NCBI RefSeq assembly: GCF_039727615.1 | Contig: NZ_CP152474.1 | Coordinates: 2,542,001 to 2,606,000 of the forward strand | DNA length: 64,000 nt | Direction of reading: 5' to 3' | Source of the DNA: Leclercia sp. S52 | GTDB lineage: Bacteria > Pseudomonadota > Gammaproteobacteria > Enterobacterales > Enterobacteriaceae | Shown: positions 1 to 9,243 of the stretch, piece after piece | Numbering within the stretch: position 1 is the first letter of the stretch | How the letters are laid out: each line of letters begins with the position of its first letter | Notes under the pieces: model-generated | Databases searched by the model: none | What the model saw: the letters and a program-made list of their open reading frames with translations, nothing else | Told to the model about the DNA's origin: nothing | Position numbers and translations under genes: made by a program

Positions 1-539
1 ATATCGGAGCCGTGCTGCTGGCGGATCATCTCAAGGCAGCAATCAAACGCCGCAACGGTGCCAGCGGAGGTCACGATATTGCCATCCGTCACATACAGCA
101 CATCCGGTCGAAACTTCGCGTCAGGGAAACGGCGGGCAAAAATCTCGCGGGCAACCCAGTGGGTCGTCGCCTCCCGCCCGGCAAGCAACCCGGCAGCGCC
201 GAGTACGAAGGCTCCTAGGCAAAACCCGACTATCGGTTTCCCCTGCGCATTGGCGGCTTGCAGCGCCTCAATAATGTCATCCGGCACCTCTTCTTCCGGA
301 TCTTTCCAGGCCGGAACCACGACAATATCGGCCTCCTCCATCGCCTCCAGACCGGATGAAACGCTAATCGGTAGCCCTTGATCGCTGATGATAAGCCCCG
401 GGGACTGGGCACAGTACTGCACATCATAGGCCGGGAAACCTGCGGGCTTATTCACAACGCCGAAGGCAACGGCAGGCACAGAAAGCTGAAACAGACTGAC
501 TCCTTCAAAAGCCAGGACCACAATACGAACCGCAGACAC
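1..539 (-). CDS. GlxA-family AraC-type regulator, N-terminal part (cut by window edge)
   Basis: An open frame runs from a GTG at 539 to the left edge without a stop and encodes about 179 residues of a DJ-1/PfpI-like domain. The nucleophile-elbow motif GFCLGAF and the flanking pattern are typical of the amidase-like N-terminal domain of GlxA-type transcription factors, whose AraC helix-turn-helix would lie beyond position 1. GAGAGG sits five bases before the GTG, which is why I chose that start. A stand-alone DJ-1 protein is the alternative; the missing C-terminus would decide. Family assignment is firm, target genes unknown. Confidence 0.75.
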   Translation of the reverse strand, partial: MSAVRIVVLAFEGVSLFQLSVPAVAFGVVNKPAGFPAYDVQYCAQSPGLIISDQGLPISVSSGLEAMEEADIVVVPAWKDPEEEVPDDIIEALQAANAQGKPIVGFCLGAFVLGAAGLLAGREATTHWVAREIFARRFPDAKFRPDVLYVTDGNIVTSAGTVAAFDCCLEMIRQQHGSD

Positions 540-608
540 GGAAACCTCTCAGACAAAAACAGGGACATAAAGGACAGCAGAGCCCTGTACCAATAACATA
601 CTTCGCCG

Positions 609-641
609 CCTGTCCGCGATCTTTAGCAAGTCGCGGACAGG
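609..641 (-). terminator. Stem-loop downstream of dsbG
   Basis: CCTGTCCGCGA (609-619) pairs perfectly with TCGCGGACAGG (631-641) around an 11-base loop, just past the dsbG stop and before the divergent regulator start. No run of U follows on either strand, so it may be a weak or Rho-assisted terminator or only an mRNA-stabilising hairpin. Confidence 0.4.
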
Positions 642-659
642 GTTAATCACCGGAGAGGT

Positions 660-1415
660 TTATTTACAGGCAACCAGATCGGCCATTTGCTCAGCATCAG
701 GCAAGCCGATGATTTGTTGCAAAGTACGCGCCTTATTCAGGTAATAAATGGCAGGCGTACCGCTGGCGCCTGTCTGCTCCATAAGCTGCTGATTGTGCTG
801 TATCTGCTTAAATACGGCAGGCGGGGTGCTACCTTGCAGCGCCGGCTTTGTTTTTCCGTCGCTACTCTCAAGGTCATACCAGACTTTAGCCGGATCCTTC
901 GCGGAGAGGATTGCCGCCGCGTACTGCGCACTGTCCGGGCGGATCACGCCAACCAGCAACGTTTTGGTACTGATGCTTTTATCTTTGATAAAAGGCTGGG
1001 CCTGGTGCCAGAACTTATTGCAGTAGGGGCAGAAGGGATCGGCAAATACAACCACCTGGCACTTCGCGTCCGCGCTGCCTTCGGCGATCCCTGGCGCGGC
1101 GGTGAGCTGCTTCCACATCTCGCGCCCGGCAGGAATATAAATCTCATCATTAATGATTTTCTCGCTCAGGTTATTTCCCTCGGCATCATACATATAGCCT
1201 GAGATCACATGCTTTTTATCCGGGGTGAGATAAAGCGTGACGCCCATGTCCTGATATTTACCCAACCACCCTTCCACACCTCCGGGTGCGCTGAACGGCT
1301 TAATAATTTCAATGCCCTGCTTCTCCATTTGTTTAACCGGTTCAGGTAAGTCAGCGGTCTGCGCCTGAGTGGTCGCACTCATCAGCAGAATTAACAGTGA
1401 CAGGATCTTGTTCAT
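660..1415 (-). CDS. dsbG: Periplasmic disulfide isomerase/chaperone DsbG
   Basis: 251-residue protein with a signal peptide ending near residue 19 and the thioredoxin active site CPYC at about 129-132 in the context DPFCPYC, followed by a cis-proline loop (GTPAIYY). The N-terminal dimerisation segment (KYQDMGV, YLTPD, ISGYMY, PAGREMW) matches E. coli DsbG closely. Known role: a periplasmic protein that keeps single cysteines reduced and assists disulfide isomerisation. Its ATG overlaps the scsB stop by one base (TAATG), so the two are co-translated; the DsbD-like neighbour is the natural electron donor. In E. coli dsbG is not in such an operon. Confidence 0.85.
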   Translation of the reverse strand: MNKILSLLILLMSATTQAQTADLPEPVKQMEKQGIEIIKPFSAPGGVEGWLGKYQDMGVTLYLTPDKKHVISGYMYDAEGNNLSEKIINDEIYIPAGREMWKQLTAAPGIAEGSADAKCQVVVFADPFCPYCNKFWHQAQPFIKDKSISTKTLLVGVIRPDSAQYAAAILSAKDPAKVWYDLESSDGKTKPALQGSTPPAVFKQIQHNQQLMEQTGASGTPAIYYLNKARTLQQIIGLPDAEQMADLVACK

Positions 1416-3433
1416 TATTTTTCCTCAGTGAAATCAGGTGACGTGGCCGCACTCGCACTCATCAGGGTGGTCAGCAGCGCGTCTTTGTTAAGAAGGGAGA
1501 GCAAAACATGCCCCTGCGGAATTGCAGGGCCAAAAATGGCGTTAAAAGGGATGCCGCTTGCGCCGTAGCGGCGCAGGAATTGCTCGATTTCAGCAGAAGG
1601 CTGACTCCAGTTACCCTGCAGCAGCACAACGTCGTCGCGGTTTAAGGCAGCAACCACCTCGGGGCGATGAAGCACCAGCACTTCATTAACCCGGCAGTTC
1701 AGGCACCAGTCGGCGGTAATATCCACCAGCACGCGCTTTCTGGCATTCAGCGCTTCGCTGAGCGCCGCTTCACTGAGCGGTTGCCAGTTCAGGGGGGAGT
1801 CGTCCTTCCCCTGAGGCTGGGGAGCCAGAAAAGCATACAGTCCCGCACCAAACAGCACGCCAAACACCAGGCTGCGCAGATTCTCCCGGTGGTTCGGCAT
1901 GGCCTTCGCGCAGCGGAAAAGGAAAAACGCCACCATCAGACCGCCACCGATCAGCACATAGCGTGCGCCCCACTCTTTCACCAGCAGCGACATCAACCAG
2001 AGACAGGAGCCCAGCATCAGGAGCACCAGCCCCAGACGCAGTTTTCCCATCCAGGGGCCGGGTTTAGGCAACCAGCGCGCCACGCCGGGAAAAATACTGA
2101 TTGCCAGCCAGGGAAGACTCATTCCGACACCCAACGCAAAAAAGATGAGCCACAGCTGATGCACGGGCGCCGCTAACGCGAACGTCACGGCAGTGCCAAG
2201 GAATGGCGCCGTGCAAGGGGTGGCAAGCAGGGTCGCAAACGCGCCTTCAAGAAAACTCCCGCCGATACCCTTCCCACCGGCGGTAGCCAGCCGGGTGGAC
2301 AGACCGGAAGGGAGGCGGATCTCAAGCAGGCCGGCCAGGCTGAAACAAAAAATCCACGTCACCAGAACCATAGTGGCAATGAACCACGGGCTCTGGAACT
2401 GGAAGCCCCAGCCAATCCAGGCACCGGACAGCCGCAGGCCGGTAATGACCGCCGCCAGCACCAGAAACGAGAAAATGATCCCAGCTGCCGTTGCCAGAAA
2501 ACGCAGCCGCGTCTGACGGCGGCTACTCTCTGCCAGGGTCATCAGTGATGCGAGTTTTATCCCGAGTACAGGCAGAACACAGGGCATCAGGTTGAGGATA
2601 AGGCCACCCGCTAACGCCACGGCCATGATCTGCCATAGCATCGTGGACGGGCTGATATCAACCCTAAGCTGCTGACTCTGCTCACCATTGCTGACCAGCA
2701 GAGAAAGCTGCTGCAACCGGGAGGCCTCCAGCGGTTTGCCCTGCTTATCGCTGACGCTAAACCGGGCGGTCAGCGTGTCACCAAGGATCTCGGTCTGCGG
2801 CGGCGACAGACTCACCCCGGTCGGGTTGTCAGGAAAGAGATCGGGCTGAGACCAGCCCTCCGGCGAGGTCAGTTTGACGGTCAGCGTGTCATTGTCAGCG
2901 GTGACGGATTTGAGAGCCACAGTGCCGTTATCTGGCGGAACAGCGCCCATCGCGTTGTCCCAGGCCTCGGCAAAGTGCGCTGACGAACCGGAGGCCAGGT
3001 TGATATCCAGCGGGAAGGTATTGACCACGCAGAGATTGCTGCACAGCGAAAGCGTCAGTTTTCCGCGCAATCGCTGCAGCTGGCCGGTGGTCACTTCCAG
3101 CGGAAACACGACGCGGCGATCGTAGCCGACTGAGCTGAAGCCGGCGGAATCAAACCGGACCGGCCGGGGCCAGTGCCACTGCGTTTTTGCCTGCGGTTCC
3201 CACGCGATGGTTGGCCGAAAGCCGCCGTCACCGGGGGTTCGCCAGTAGGTTTTCCACCCTTCATTGGGGGTCACGTCCAGCAGCAGGCGAACTTTCCCCT
3301 CTGCGGGCGCATCATGCCAGACATGAACCTGAGCATGGAAATTTTCAGGTTTCATCGACCAGCCCGGTACCGCAGCTGAGGCCGCAGACAGGCTGAATAA
3401 CAGGAACCACAGGCTCCTGAAAAAGGTTTTCAT
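1415..3433 (-). CDS. ScsB/DsbD-family inner-membrane thiol reductase
   Basis: 672 residues. There is a signal peptide, then a periplasmic DsbD-alpha-like domain (roughly 25-260), a block of about eight membrane helices containing the redox-active proline/cysteine helix starts (NLMPCVLPVLG and ATPCTAPFLG), and a C-terminal thioredoxin domain with DWCLNC at about 577. This is the ScsB layout, in which electrons pass from cytoplasmic thioredoxin across the membrane to periplasmic partners. It lies between a ScsA-like gene and dsbG, so its client here is probably DsbG rather than the usual ScsC. A C6 run inside the gene is in frame. Confidence 0.8.
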   Translation of the reverse strand: MKTFFRSLWFLLFSLSAASAAVPGWSMKPENFHAQVHVWHDAPAEGKVRLLLDVTPNEGWKTYWRTPGDGGFRPTIAWEPQAKTQWHWPRPVRFDSAGFSSVGYDRRVVFPLEVTTGQLQRLRGKLTLSLCSNLCVVNTFPLDINLASGSSAHFAEAWDNAMGAVPPDNGTVALKSVTADNDTLTVKLTSPEGWSQPDLFPDNPTGVSLSPPQTEILGDTLTARFSVSDKQGKPLEASRLQQLSLLVSNGEQSQQLRVDISPSTMLWQIMAVALAGGLILNLMPCVLPVLGIKLASLMTLAESSRRQTRLRFLATAAGIIFSFLVLAAVITGLRLSGAWIGWGFQFQSPWFIATMVLVTWIFCFSLAGLLEIRLPSGLSTRLATAGGKGIGGSFLEGAFATLLATPCTAPFLGTAVTFALAAPVHQLWLIFFALGVGMSLPWLAISIFPGVARWLPKPGPWMGKLRLGLVLLMLGSCLWLMSLLVKEWGARYVLIGGGLMVAFFLFRCAKAMPNHRENLRSLVFGVLFGAGLYAFLAPQPQGKDDSPLNWQPLSEAALSEALNARKRVLVDITADWCLNCRVNEVLVLHRPEVVAALNRDDVVLLQGNWSQPSAEIEQFLRRYGASGIPFNAIFGPAIPQGHVLLSLLNKDALLTTLMSASAATSPDFTEEK

Positions 3434-3479
3434 ATATTTTCTCCGTGAAAAATTAACTAAACAGGAACGTCCTGTTCAG

Positions 3480-3875
3480 TCATTCACGGAAAACGCAGTT
3501 TTTGAGGTGTATTCGCAGTAAAGGGGGTCGAAAAAGGATCACCGGTCTCGGCAGGACGCTGATGTTGATCAGCACCGCTAACAGCAGAACCAGCAGACCG
3601 GGTAAAAGCAGGACGGTATCGAAATGAAGGGGCTGCGCGGTAAGCAGCGAGTGGGCACTGAGCTCACAGGGGGACAACCCTGGCGACGTAAGTTCCTGGG
3701 GGCTGTTATCAGCAGTCAAAGAGAGCGTGGCGGCTTTGACCTGCATATGATGCAAAATACTGGCCCGCTGGGTCAGACAGATCAGCATGACAAAACAGGC
3801 AACCACCAGAAGCACGATCGCTTTCAGTTGCCTGTTTTTATGATGAGCCGGACCTGTCAGGATAGTCATGGGCAA
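3480..3875 (-). CDS. Small membrane protein, ScsA/DUF2946-like
   Basis: 131 residues with an N-terminal membrane helix (about 18-35), a periplasmic-looking middle containing one Cys, a second helix (about 88-108) and the C-terminal ending RIHLKNCVFRE, which resembles the tail of ScsA-type copper-sensitivity suppressor proteins. It is the first gene of a three-gene operon, 46 bases before scsB. Function is inferred from position: protection of the envelope against copper or oxidative thiol damage. The family call rests on the C-terminal pattern and context only. Confidence 0.55.
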   Translation of the reverse strand: MPMTILTGPAHHKNRQLKAIVLLVVACFVMLICLTQRASILHHMQVKAATLSLTADNSPQELTSPGLSPCELSAHSLLTAQPLHFDTVLLLPGLLVLLLAVLINISVLPRPVILFRPPLLRIHLKNCVFRE

Positions 3876-3983
3876 TGAGAATAGTGAGCGACCCGGCTAC
3901 GGGCAAGCGGCAATTTGTAAAGTAATGCCAACCAGAGTGGTTGATTCCCCCCTGTCACAGGTTCTCTTTCAACCGCTACTGTC

Positions 3984-4015
3984 GCCGTAAGTGGGAAACT
4001 GCTTACGGCTTTTTT
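3984..4015 (+). terminator. Hairpin with T6 tract at the 3' end of the HxlR gene
   Basis: GCCGTAAG (3984-3991) pairs with CTTACGGC (4002-4009), followed by T6 (4010-4015) on the plus strand. It overlaps the last codons of the HxlR gene. The U-tract faces plus-strand transcription, for which no gene lies upstream, so it may stop antisense transcription. Confidence 0.45.
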
Positions 4016-4425
4016 GGTTGCAGGCTGGGATCCACAGCGGATTCAGACGACGCCGCCTGATAACAGGCCTCCATTTCATCCAGTGCGGATTGATTATCTA
4101 ATCCCCACTGGTACATTTGCTCAATGGGTTCGGCGAAGGTTCTGCCAAGTGGGGTCAGACGGTAATCGACTTTGGGTGGGATCACGTCATACACATGGCG
4201 GGCAATCAAACCCCGCATCTCCAGCTCTTTGAGCGTCTGGAACAGCATTTTTTTGGAAATCCCCTGCAGGCTACGCTGTAACTCACCCGTGCGGGCGCGT
4301 TCATCCGGCCAGTGATACAGCGCGTGCAGCACCATCGTGCTCCACTTAACTGAAAAGAGTTCCATCAGGCGGCGCGGCGGCGAGTCCGCATAGAAAAAGA
4401 GTTTACCCTCAACCCAGGCTGGCAC
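4003..4425 (-). CDS. HxlR-family winged-helix transcriptional regulator
   Basis: 140 residues with the HxlR fold: a winged helix around 25-100 including KWSTMVLHAL, the recognition-helix segment ISKKMLFQTLKELE and the wing DYRLTPLGR. HxlR proteins usually respond to reactive aldehydes or quinones and control the oxidoreductase next to them. It is divergent from the YahK-like dehydrogenase across 113 bases with an inverted repeat in between, so it probably regulates that gene and itself. The family call is firm, the ligand unknown. Confidence 0.85.
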   Translation of the reverse strand: MPAWVEGKLFFYADSPPRRLMELFSVKWSTMVLHALYHWPDERARTGELQRSLQGISKKMLFQTLKELEMRGLIARHVYDVIPPKVDYRLTPLGRTFAEPIEQMYQWGLDNQSALDEMEACYQAASSESAVDPSLQPKKP

Positions 4426-4445
4426 TGTTCTGTCCTCTGCTTATG

Positions 4446-4461
4446 GTCACCAAATGGTAAC
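4446..4461. promoter_or_regulatory. Candidate HxlR operator
   Basis: GTCACC-AAAT-GGTAAC forms an inverted repeat (five of six positions per arm) in the divergent spacer, 20 bases from the HxlR start and 77 from the dehydrogenase start. A spaced palindrome is what HxlR dimers usually bind. Binding is inferred. Confidence 0.4.
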
Positions 4462-4538
4462 TACTATCAATATGGGATCCTGTTGACTATAGTCTGCCCC
4501 CCTTGAGTTAGCAAGAACCAGCACATTCCTGAGGTAAG

Positions 4539-5588
4539 ATGAAAATCAACGCATTAGTCGCCCATGACGCGGCACAACCCTTAACATCAGGCCAGGTTTC
4601 GCTGCGCGCGTTACAAAAGCAGGATATCAAAATCGAGATCCCCTTTTGCGGCGTGTGCCACTCCGATCTTCATATGGCGCGTAACGAATGGGCGGTGAGC
4701 CAGTATCCCCTGGTGCCGGGACATGAAATCGTCGGACGCGTCGTGGACGTTGGGGACGAAGCCACCCGTTTTAAGCCCGGTGATATCGTCGGAGTGGGCG
4801 TGATGGTCGACTCCTGCCGCGAGTGCCATTTCTGCAAGCATCACGAAGAGCAGTACTGTGAGTCGGGTTTTACGGCGACCTACAACGGCATGGATAAATA
4901 TACCGGCGAAAGAACCCGGGGCGGCTATGCGCAGAGCGTGATTGTCGATCAAGATTTTGTTGTTTCTGTACCGCAAAACCTGCCGCTTGCCGGGGTGGCA
5001 CCGCTGTTGTGTGCGGGCGTCACTGTCTGGTCGCCGCTGCGCCATTTCAACGTCAAAGCAGGCGACCGTGTGGGTGTTGTGGGGCTGGGTGGATTAGGCC
5101 ATATGGCAGTGAAGCTTGCCAGTGCGATGGGAGCGGAAGTGACGCTGTTTACGACCTCCCCGGAGAAGGGAAAAGATGCCCGTCGAATGGGGGCAAAACA
5201 GGTCGTGGTATCGCGCGATGCCGCGCAAATGGCTGCCTGCCAGACCTCGCTGGATTTTATCATTGACTGCGTAGCTGCACCGCACGATCTGGATCCTTAT
5301 CTGGCCACGCTGAAAACCAATGGCCGCCTGGTGCTGGTGGGCATTCCGGACCAGCCGCACAACGCACCGGATATTACGCCGATGGTGTTCCGACGTTTAA
5401 GCATCAGCGGTTCGTCGATTGGCAGCATTCAGGAAACCCAGGAGATGCTGAACTTCTGCGGCGAGCACAATATTACCGCCGATATTGAAATGATTGCTGG
5501 CGAGGAGATCGAGGCTGCCTTCGCCCGCATGCTTAAAGGAGACGTTAAGTATCGCTTTGTTATTGATATGCAGGCAACGAGCTGGTAG
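4539..5588 (+). CDS. Zinc-dependent alcohol/aldehyde dehydrogenase, YahK-like
   Basis: 349 residues, the same length as E. coli YahK. The GroES-like domain has the catalytic zinc ligands in FCGVCHSD and GHEIVGRV and the structural-zinc cysteine set in CRECHFCKHHEEQYC. The Rossmann domain has GLGGLGHMAVK. These features place it in the cinnamyl-alcohol-dehydrogenase branch of NADPH-dependent aldehyde reductases. Facing an HxlR regulator, its likely role is reduction of toxic aldehydes in the cytoplasm. The physiological substrate cannot be read from sequence. Confidence 0.85.
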   Translation: MKINALVAHDAAQPLTSGQVSLRALQKQDIKIEIPFCGVCHSDLHMARNEWAVSQYPLVPGHEIVGRVVDVGDEATRFKPGDIVGVGVMVDSCRECHFCKHHEEQYCESGFTATYNGMDKYTGERTRGGYAQSVIVDQDFVVSVPQNLPLAGVAPLLCAGVTVWSPLRHFNVKAGDRVGVVGLGGLGHMAVKLASAMGAEVTLFTTSPEKGKDARRMGAKQVVVSRDAAQMAACQTSLDFIIDCVAAPHDLDPYLATLKTNGRLVLVGIPDQPHNAPDITPMVFRRLSISGSSIGSIQETQEMLNFCGEHNITADIEMIAGEEIEAAFARMLKGDVKYRFVIDMQATSW

Positions 5589-5616
5589 TGACGCGACAGA
5601 CTCGTAGACGTTCCGG

Positions 5617-5634
5617 GCGGCCATTTCAGGCCGC
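5617..5634 (+). terminator. Weak terminator after the dehydrogenase gene
   Basis: GCGGCC (5617-5622) and GGCCGC (5629-5634) form a GC-only six-base stem with loop ATTTCA, followed by only TTT. It partly overlaps the dispersed palindrome at 5631-5650. Confidence 0.4.
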
Positions 5635-5650
5635 TTTGTGCCAGAAGCGG
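5631..5650. repeat. Dispersed intergenic palindrome, copy 1
   Basis: The 20 bases here are the exact reverse complement of 13876-13895. Each copy can fold with a CCGCTT/AAGCGG stem around a TGGCAC-type loop. Both lie between genes, so this looks like a small dispersed repeat of the host genome. Confidence 0.5.
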
Positions 5651-5658
5651 ACGTTATG

Positions 5659-6868
5659 CTAATCATCGATGAGATGATTTGGTTGGAGCGTACGCTTAGC
5701 CAGTTTCTTTTGCAGAATAATAACGATGATGGGGAACCCTGATGCGGAAATTGCACATATCCCCAGCAACGTGTTCATATTTTGTGGTGCTATGGCGTGC
5801 CCACGTAATAGAAAAGCAGACAGAAAAAATGCGACTGTTGTGATCAGGTACATTATTGATGACTGCAATGAAGAGAATCCCGCTCGTTGCATGTCATCAG
5901 GAAACTGAATGCTCACCGCCGAAGAGGAAACCAGACGACTGTAAGATGCACCGAGAAATAAAATAATAAATATCGCCGGATTCGAATAGCCCATAACAGG
6001 TATTAGCAAAGCGAGTAAAAAAACGAAAGTTGACGCTGTAGCCAGACTCACAGCAGAAAAATGCGGAATTAACGCGCCTGTCATTTTTGTTGACAGGTAT
6101 CCTGCAACGCCCCCGGCGAAAAACAGCCATGGCAGCAGGTATTGAGAGCCCCCCCAGCTGTTGGGTCATTAATGGTACCAAAACAGGAATGACCAGCATC
6201 GGGCTAAACTGTACCAGCGCATTACTGGAAGCGAACAGTAAAGTATTAACGTCGAGAGGCAGTGCGTGGGGTGTGTCGAAAGAGACTGGATCCTGAGGGA
6301 TGATGGAAACAATCAGTGGCAATGCCAACAAACACAGCGTACTGATTAGCCACGAAGCGACATGCCAGCCGTAATGAGCACACAAAAATAGTATCGTGGG
6401 CATTCCGACAATGCTTACCATCGAAAATGATGCAATTACCGTCGCCAACATTTTTCCTCGCAAGTTAGTTGGTGCGAGATTTATCAATATACTGATACTC
6501 ACCCCCATCGTTGTGCCTCCAACCAATCCGGCACAGAATCGTAATGTAAGCAGAAGGCTAAAGCTGGAGTTAAATGTCGTCAAAAGTGTCAGTAGGCCGA
6601 GTAGTGCCATATTGGCGATTAAAAAACGTTTCTTATTGAAACGACCAATCCAGTAAAAGGCGATAATTCCCGACAGGACCGCCCCGGAGGTGTACATGCC
6701 GGATACGTAGCCTGAGAATGATACGGGAACGGCGAAGTCTGCTGCCATAAAAGCAAAAACAGGATTGAACATCATATATTCCAGTGCATTTGTGAACTGG
6801 ATAAAAGCCATGACAAACGCTATCCGGATGAGGGCTTTATGATTAAACGTTGTTGTGACTAATGACAT
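5659..6868 (-). pseudogene. MFS transporter, apparent +1 frameshift
   Basis: Two overlapping minus-strand frames (6868 to about 6150, then to 5659) together make one 12-helix MFS permease of about 400 residues. The first half holds the loop-2/3 region (FYWIGRFNKKRF) and an arginine-rich central motif (NLRGKML). Removing one base from the C7 run at 6149-6155 joins them as QLGG followed by SQYLLPWLFFAGGVAGY, a natural helix. Most similar in type to YfcJ/AraJ-like drug or sugar exporters. Divergent from a LysR gene that is also frameshifted. It may be intact in the cell if the extra base is a read error. Confidence 0.75.
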
Positions 6869-6971
6869 AGCAAGCGACCTGTGGATAAAAGATATCCGAG
6901 TTTAATTGCTATCAATCTTGTTCAGTAGATGGTAAAAATGGCATTTATTGTTATCATTTGTGGGACAGTCG

Positions 6972-7891
6972 ATGCGGCCAGCTCTTGATTTTAATACCCT
7001 GAAAGTTTTCATTGCGGTGGTTGAAAGAGAAAGTTTTATTGGGGCATCTAAAGTCCTTGAAATGCCGACATCAAACGTGAGTCGTTGTATTTCTCAGTTA
7101 GAGGACAGACTGAATCTTCAGCTCATTGAGCGCAGCACCCGACATATGAAGCTCACACAAGCGGGGCACCTGCTCTATTCCCGGGCGAAGCCATTAATGG
7201 ATGCACTTGAGCAGACTGAAACAGAATTAACGTTGCAGCAGATGCAGCTCAAGGGGCCACTCCGTATCTGTATTCCCAATGAAATAGGTCCTGCACTGCT
7301 GGGTTCTGTGATCGCCGATTTCGCCTGCCAGCACCCGGATCTGGAAATAAACTGTGTCACAAATTTGTCTGGTCTTGAATCCCTGAGAGACGATCTGGAT
7401 TTAGCCATCATCGTGAGCCGTGGCCAGATGGATGACGGTGATTACATAGCCCGTCACCTGGTGACGATCCCTTGCACTATCGTTGCAGCCCCCCTCCGTC
7501 ATTCAGCGTTATGGCATACCTTCTCGTATACAGCAATTTGAAGAATTACCCTGTATTACCACGGTGAATGCACTTAAAGGTGCTCCCTGGCAGTTTGTGA
7601 ATAAAAAGGGGGGGATTCGAGACTATAAAGGTTAAAAGCCATTACCGGGTAAACAGTGGAGAGATGGCAGGACGCGCAGCGGTAGCGGGTGTTGGTTTCG
7701 CTATTCTTTCGAAACAGGCCTGTCAACCCTACATCGACGATGGACGGCTGATCGAGACTAAGTTGGAACAACCGCCAGCCCCACTTCAATTGTTCGCACT
7801 TTATTCAGACAGGCGTTATTTGCCAGCTAAAACACGAGCGCTTATTGAATACATCAAGCAGAATTTGAGCAATACATCCTTAGCAACCTAA
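6972..7891 (+). pseudogene. LysR-family regulator with two apparent +1 frameshifts
   Basis: The N-terminal helix-turn-helix (about 1-65: FNTLKVFIAV, ASKVLEMPTSNVSRCISQLE) and start of the effector domain are intact. The frame then breaks at a C6 run (7489-7494): dropping one C restores VAAPSVIQRYG. A second break at a G7 run (7608-7614) is repaired the same way, giving KKGGFETIKVKSHYRVNSGE and the usual LysR C-terminus to 7891. The repaired length is about 305 residues, normal for the family. The ATG at 6972 was preferred over an upstream TTG. It probably controls the divergent MFS gene 104 bases away. Confidence 0.75.
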
Positions 7892-7964
7892 GGATACATT
7901 AAACAGCCACAGAGAGACCCAGTGTTACAATGATGTTATTTTCTTACACGTCGGGAGGAAGCTT

Positions 7965-8600
7965 TTGTCTCAAATGATCCTGCATATTCTGGATGCTCAG
8001 AAGAAACTCACCGCTCACAGTCAATGGCTTCATACCTGCCTGACTGCTACTCACGAACAAGCAAAAAGAGTAATGCACATCCCTCCACTTGATGTGGTGG
8101 TAAAAACGGGAAAATTTGTCATTCCGGAAAAAGGGCATCTTGGATATTGTCCCGAGCCCGGACTGGTGTATTTAACTGTTGATCCTGAAAACCCTGCCTT
8201 GAGAAAAAATGCCGCTAAGTCTTTTGAACGCATGTTTGCTCATGAACTGCACCATGCGGCAAGATGGGCTGGGCCTGGATATGGCGTAACCTTAGGCGAG
8301 GCTATGGTCTCTGAGGGCCTGGCAGGACATTTTGTTCTTGAGCTTTTTGGCGGTGAACCGGAACCCTGGGAAAGCATTAATTCAGATATTGTTCAAACCT
8401 ACAATTCACAATTCAAAGCATTCTGGGACCGTACCGATTACGATCACAACAGGTGGTTTTTCGGTACGGGTGATTTGCCACAGTGGTTAGGGTATACCGC
8501 AGGGTTTAATCTGGTTTCCAGGTATTTTGCAACGACACCCCATCTGCGCTCTTCAATGCTCTCGAATGTAAATGCAGATGAGTTGAAAGCATTTCTTTAA
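7965..8600 (+). CDS. DUF2268-type putative zinc metalloprotease
   Basis: 211 residues with HELHH at about 93-97 and a downstream glutamate helix (EAMVSEGLAGHF), the two-part zinc-binding pattern of gluzincin-like proteases. No signal peptide, so it is probably cytoplasmic. It is read from a TTG at 7965 just after a GGGAGG; an ATG nine bases further (7974) is an alternative. A GNAT gene follows after 23 bases in the same direction. The proteolytic role is inferred from the motif; the substrate is unknown. Confidence 0.75.
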   Translation: MSQMILHILDAQKKLTAHSQWLHTCLTATHEQAKRVMHIPPLDVVVKTGKFVIPEKGHLGYCPEPGLVYLTVDPENPALRKNAAKSFERMFAHELHHAARWAGPGYGVTLGEAMVSEGLAGHFVLELFGGEPEPWESINSDIVQTYNSQFKAFWDRTDYDHNRWFFGTGDLPQWLGYTAGFNLVSRYFATTPHLRSSMLSNVNADELKAFL

Positions 8601-8623
8601 TCTTCACGTAAGAGGAACAGCAG

Positions 8624-9139
8624 ATGGATTTAGAAACACCCCGTTTAAAACTTGAACCTTATGATGACTCTCATTACGAAGGCTTGAGGGTAATGGATAG
8701 TGATGCCGGTGTGATGCGTTATATCACCGGAGGTATCGTTAAAACGCCTGAAGAAACCTGGGAAGGTATCAGAAGAGTCCAGGCTCGTTGGGATAAGTAC
8801 AACTTCTCATGGTGGGCTATCAGAGAGAAGTCCTCTGGCGCGATCGTTGGTGCAGCATGCCTCCAGCACCTGGCAAACGTGGATGGCGCACCATTAGAGA
8901 TTGGCTGGCGTCTCGTCCCGGAACACAATGGCAAGGGGTATGCAACAGAGGCAGCTAAAGCGATCGTTAATTACGCGGCGGAACAGGTAGGAGCAACGTA
9001 TCTGGTTGCTGTTGCCGATCCTGAAAATATCCCCTCGCAGCGTGTGATGCAGAGGTTAGGTATGACTTACAAAGCAATAGAGCAGCATTACGATGTGCCA
9101 TGTGTGGTATATGAGCTTAATATACGCAGGCCTGCTTAA
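8624..9139 (+). CDS. GNAT N-acetyltransferase, RimJ/RimL-type
   Basis: 171 residues beginning with the RimJ-like opening ETPRLKLEPYDD, with the acetyl-CoA loop in VPEHNGKGYATEA and the closing pattern NIPSQRVMQRLGM. Members transfer acetyl groups to protein N-termini, amino acids or antibiotics. AAGAGGAA lies 10 bases before the ATG. It follows the metalloprotease-like gene closely and may be co-transcribed with it. Substrate unknown. Confidence 0.85.
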   Translation: MDLETPRLKLEPYDDSHYEGLRVMDSDAGVMRYITGGIVKTPEETWEGIRRVQARWDKYNFSWWAIREKSSGAIVGAACLQHLANVDGAPLEIGWRLVPEHNGKGYATEAAKAIVNYAAEQVGATYLVAVADPENIPSQRVMQRLGMTYKAIEQHYDVPCVVYELNIRRPA

Positions 9140-9243
9140 GTATTGGCTACCCCGTACAAACGAGGGTTATGCCATTTCCATATTGCAACCGAATCGTCAC
9201 TATTTCAGTTGGTGGCTTATTCACTTTAAAGAAGGCCTGCGAC

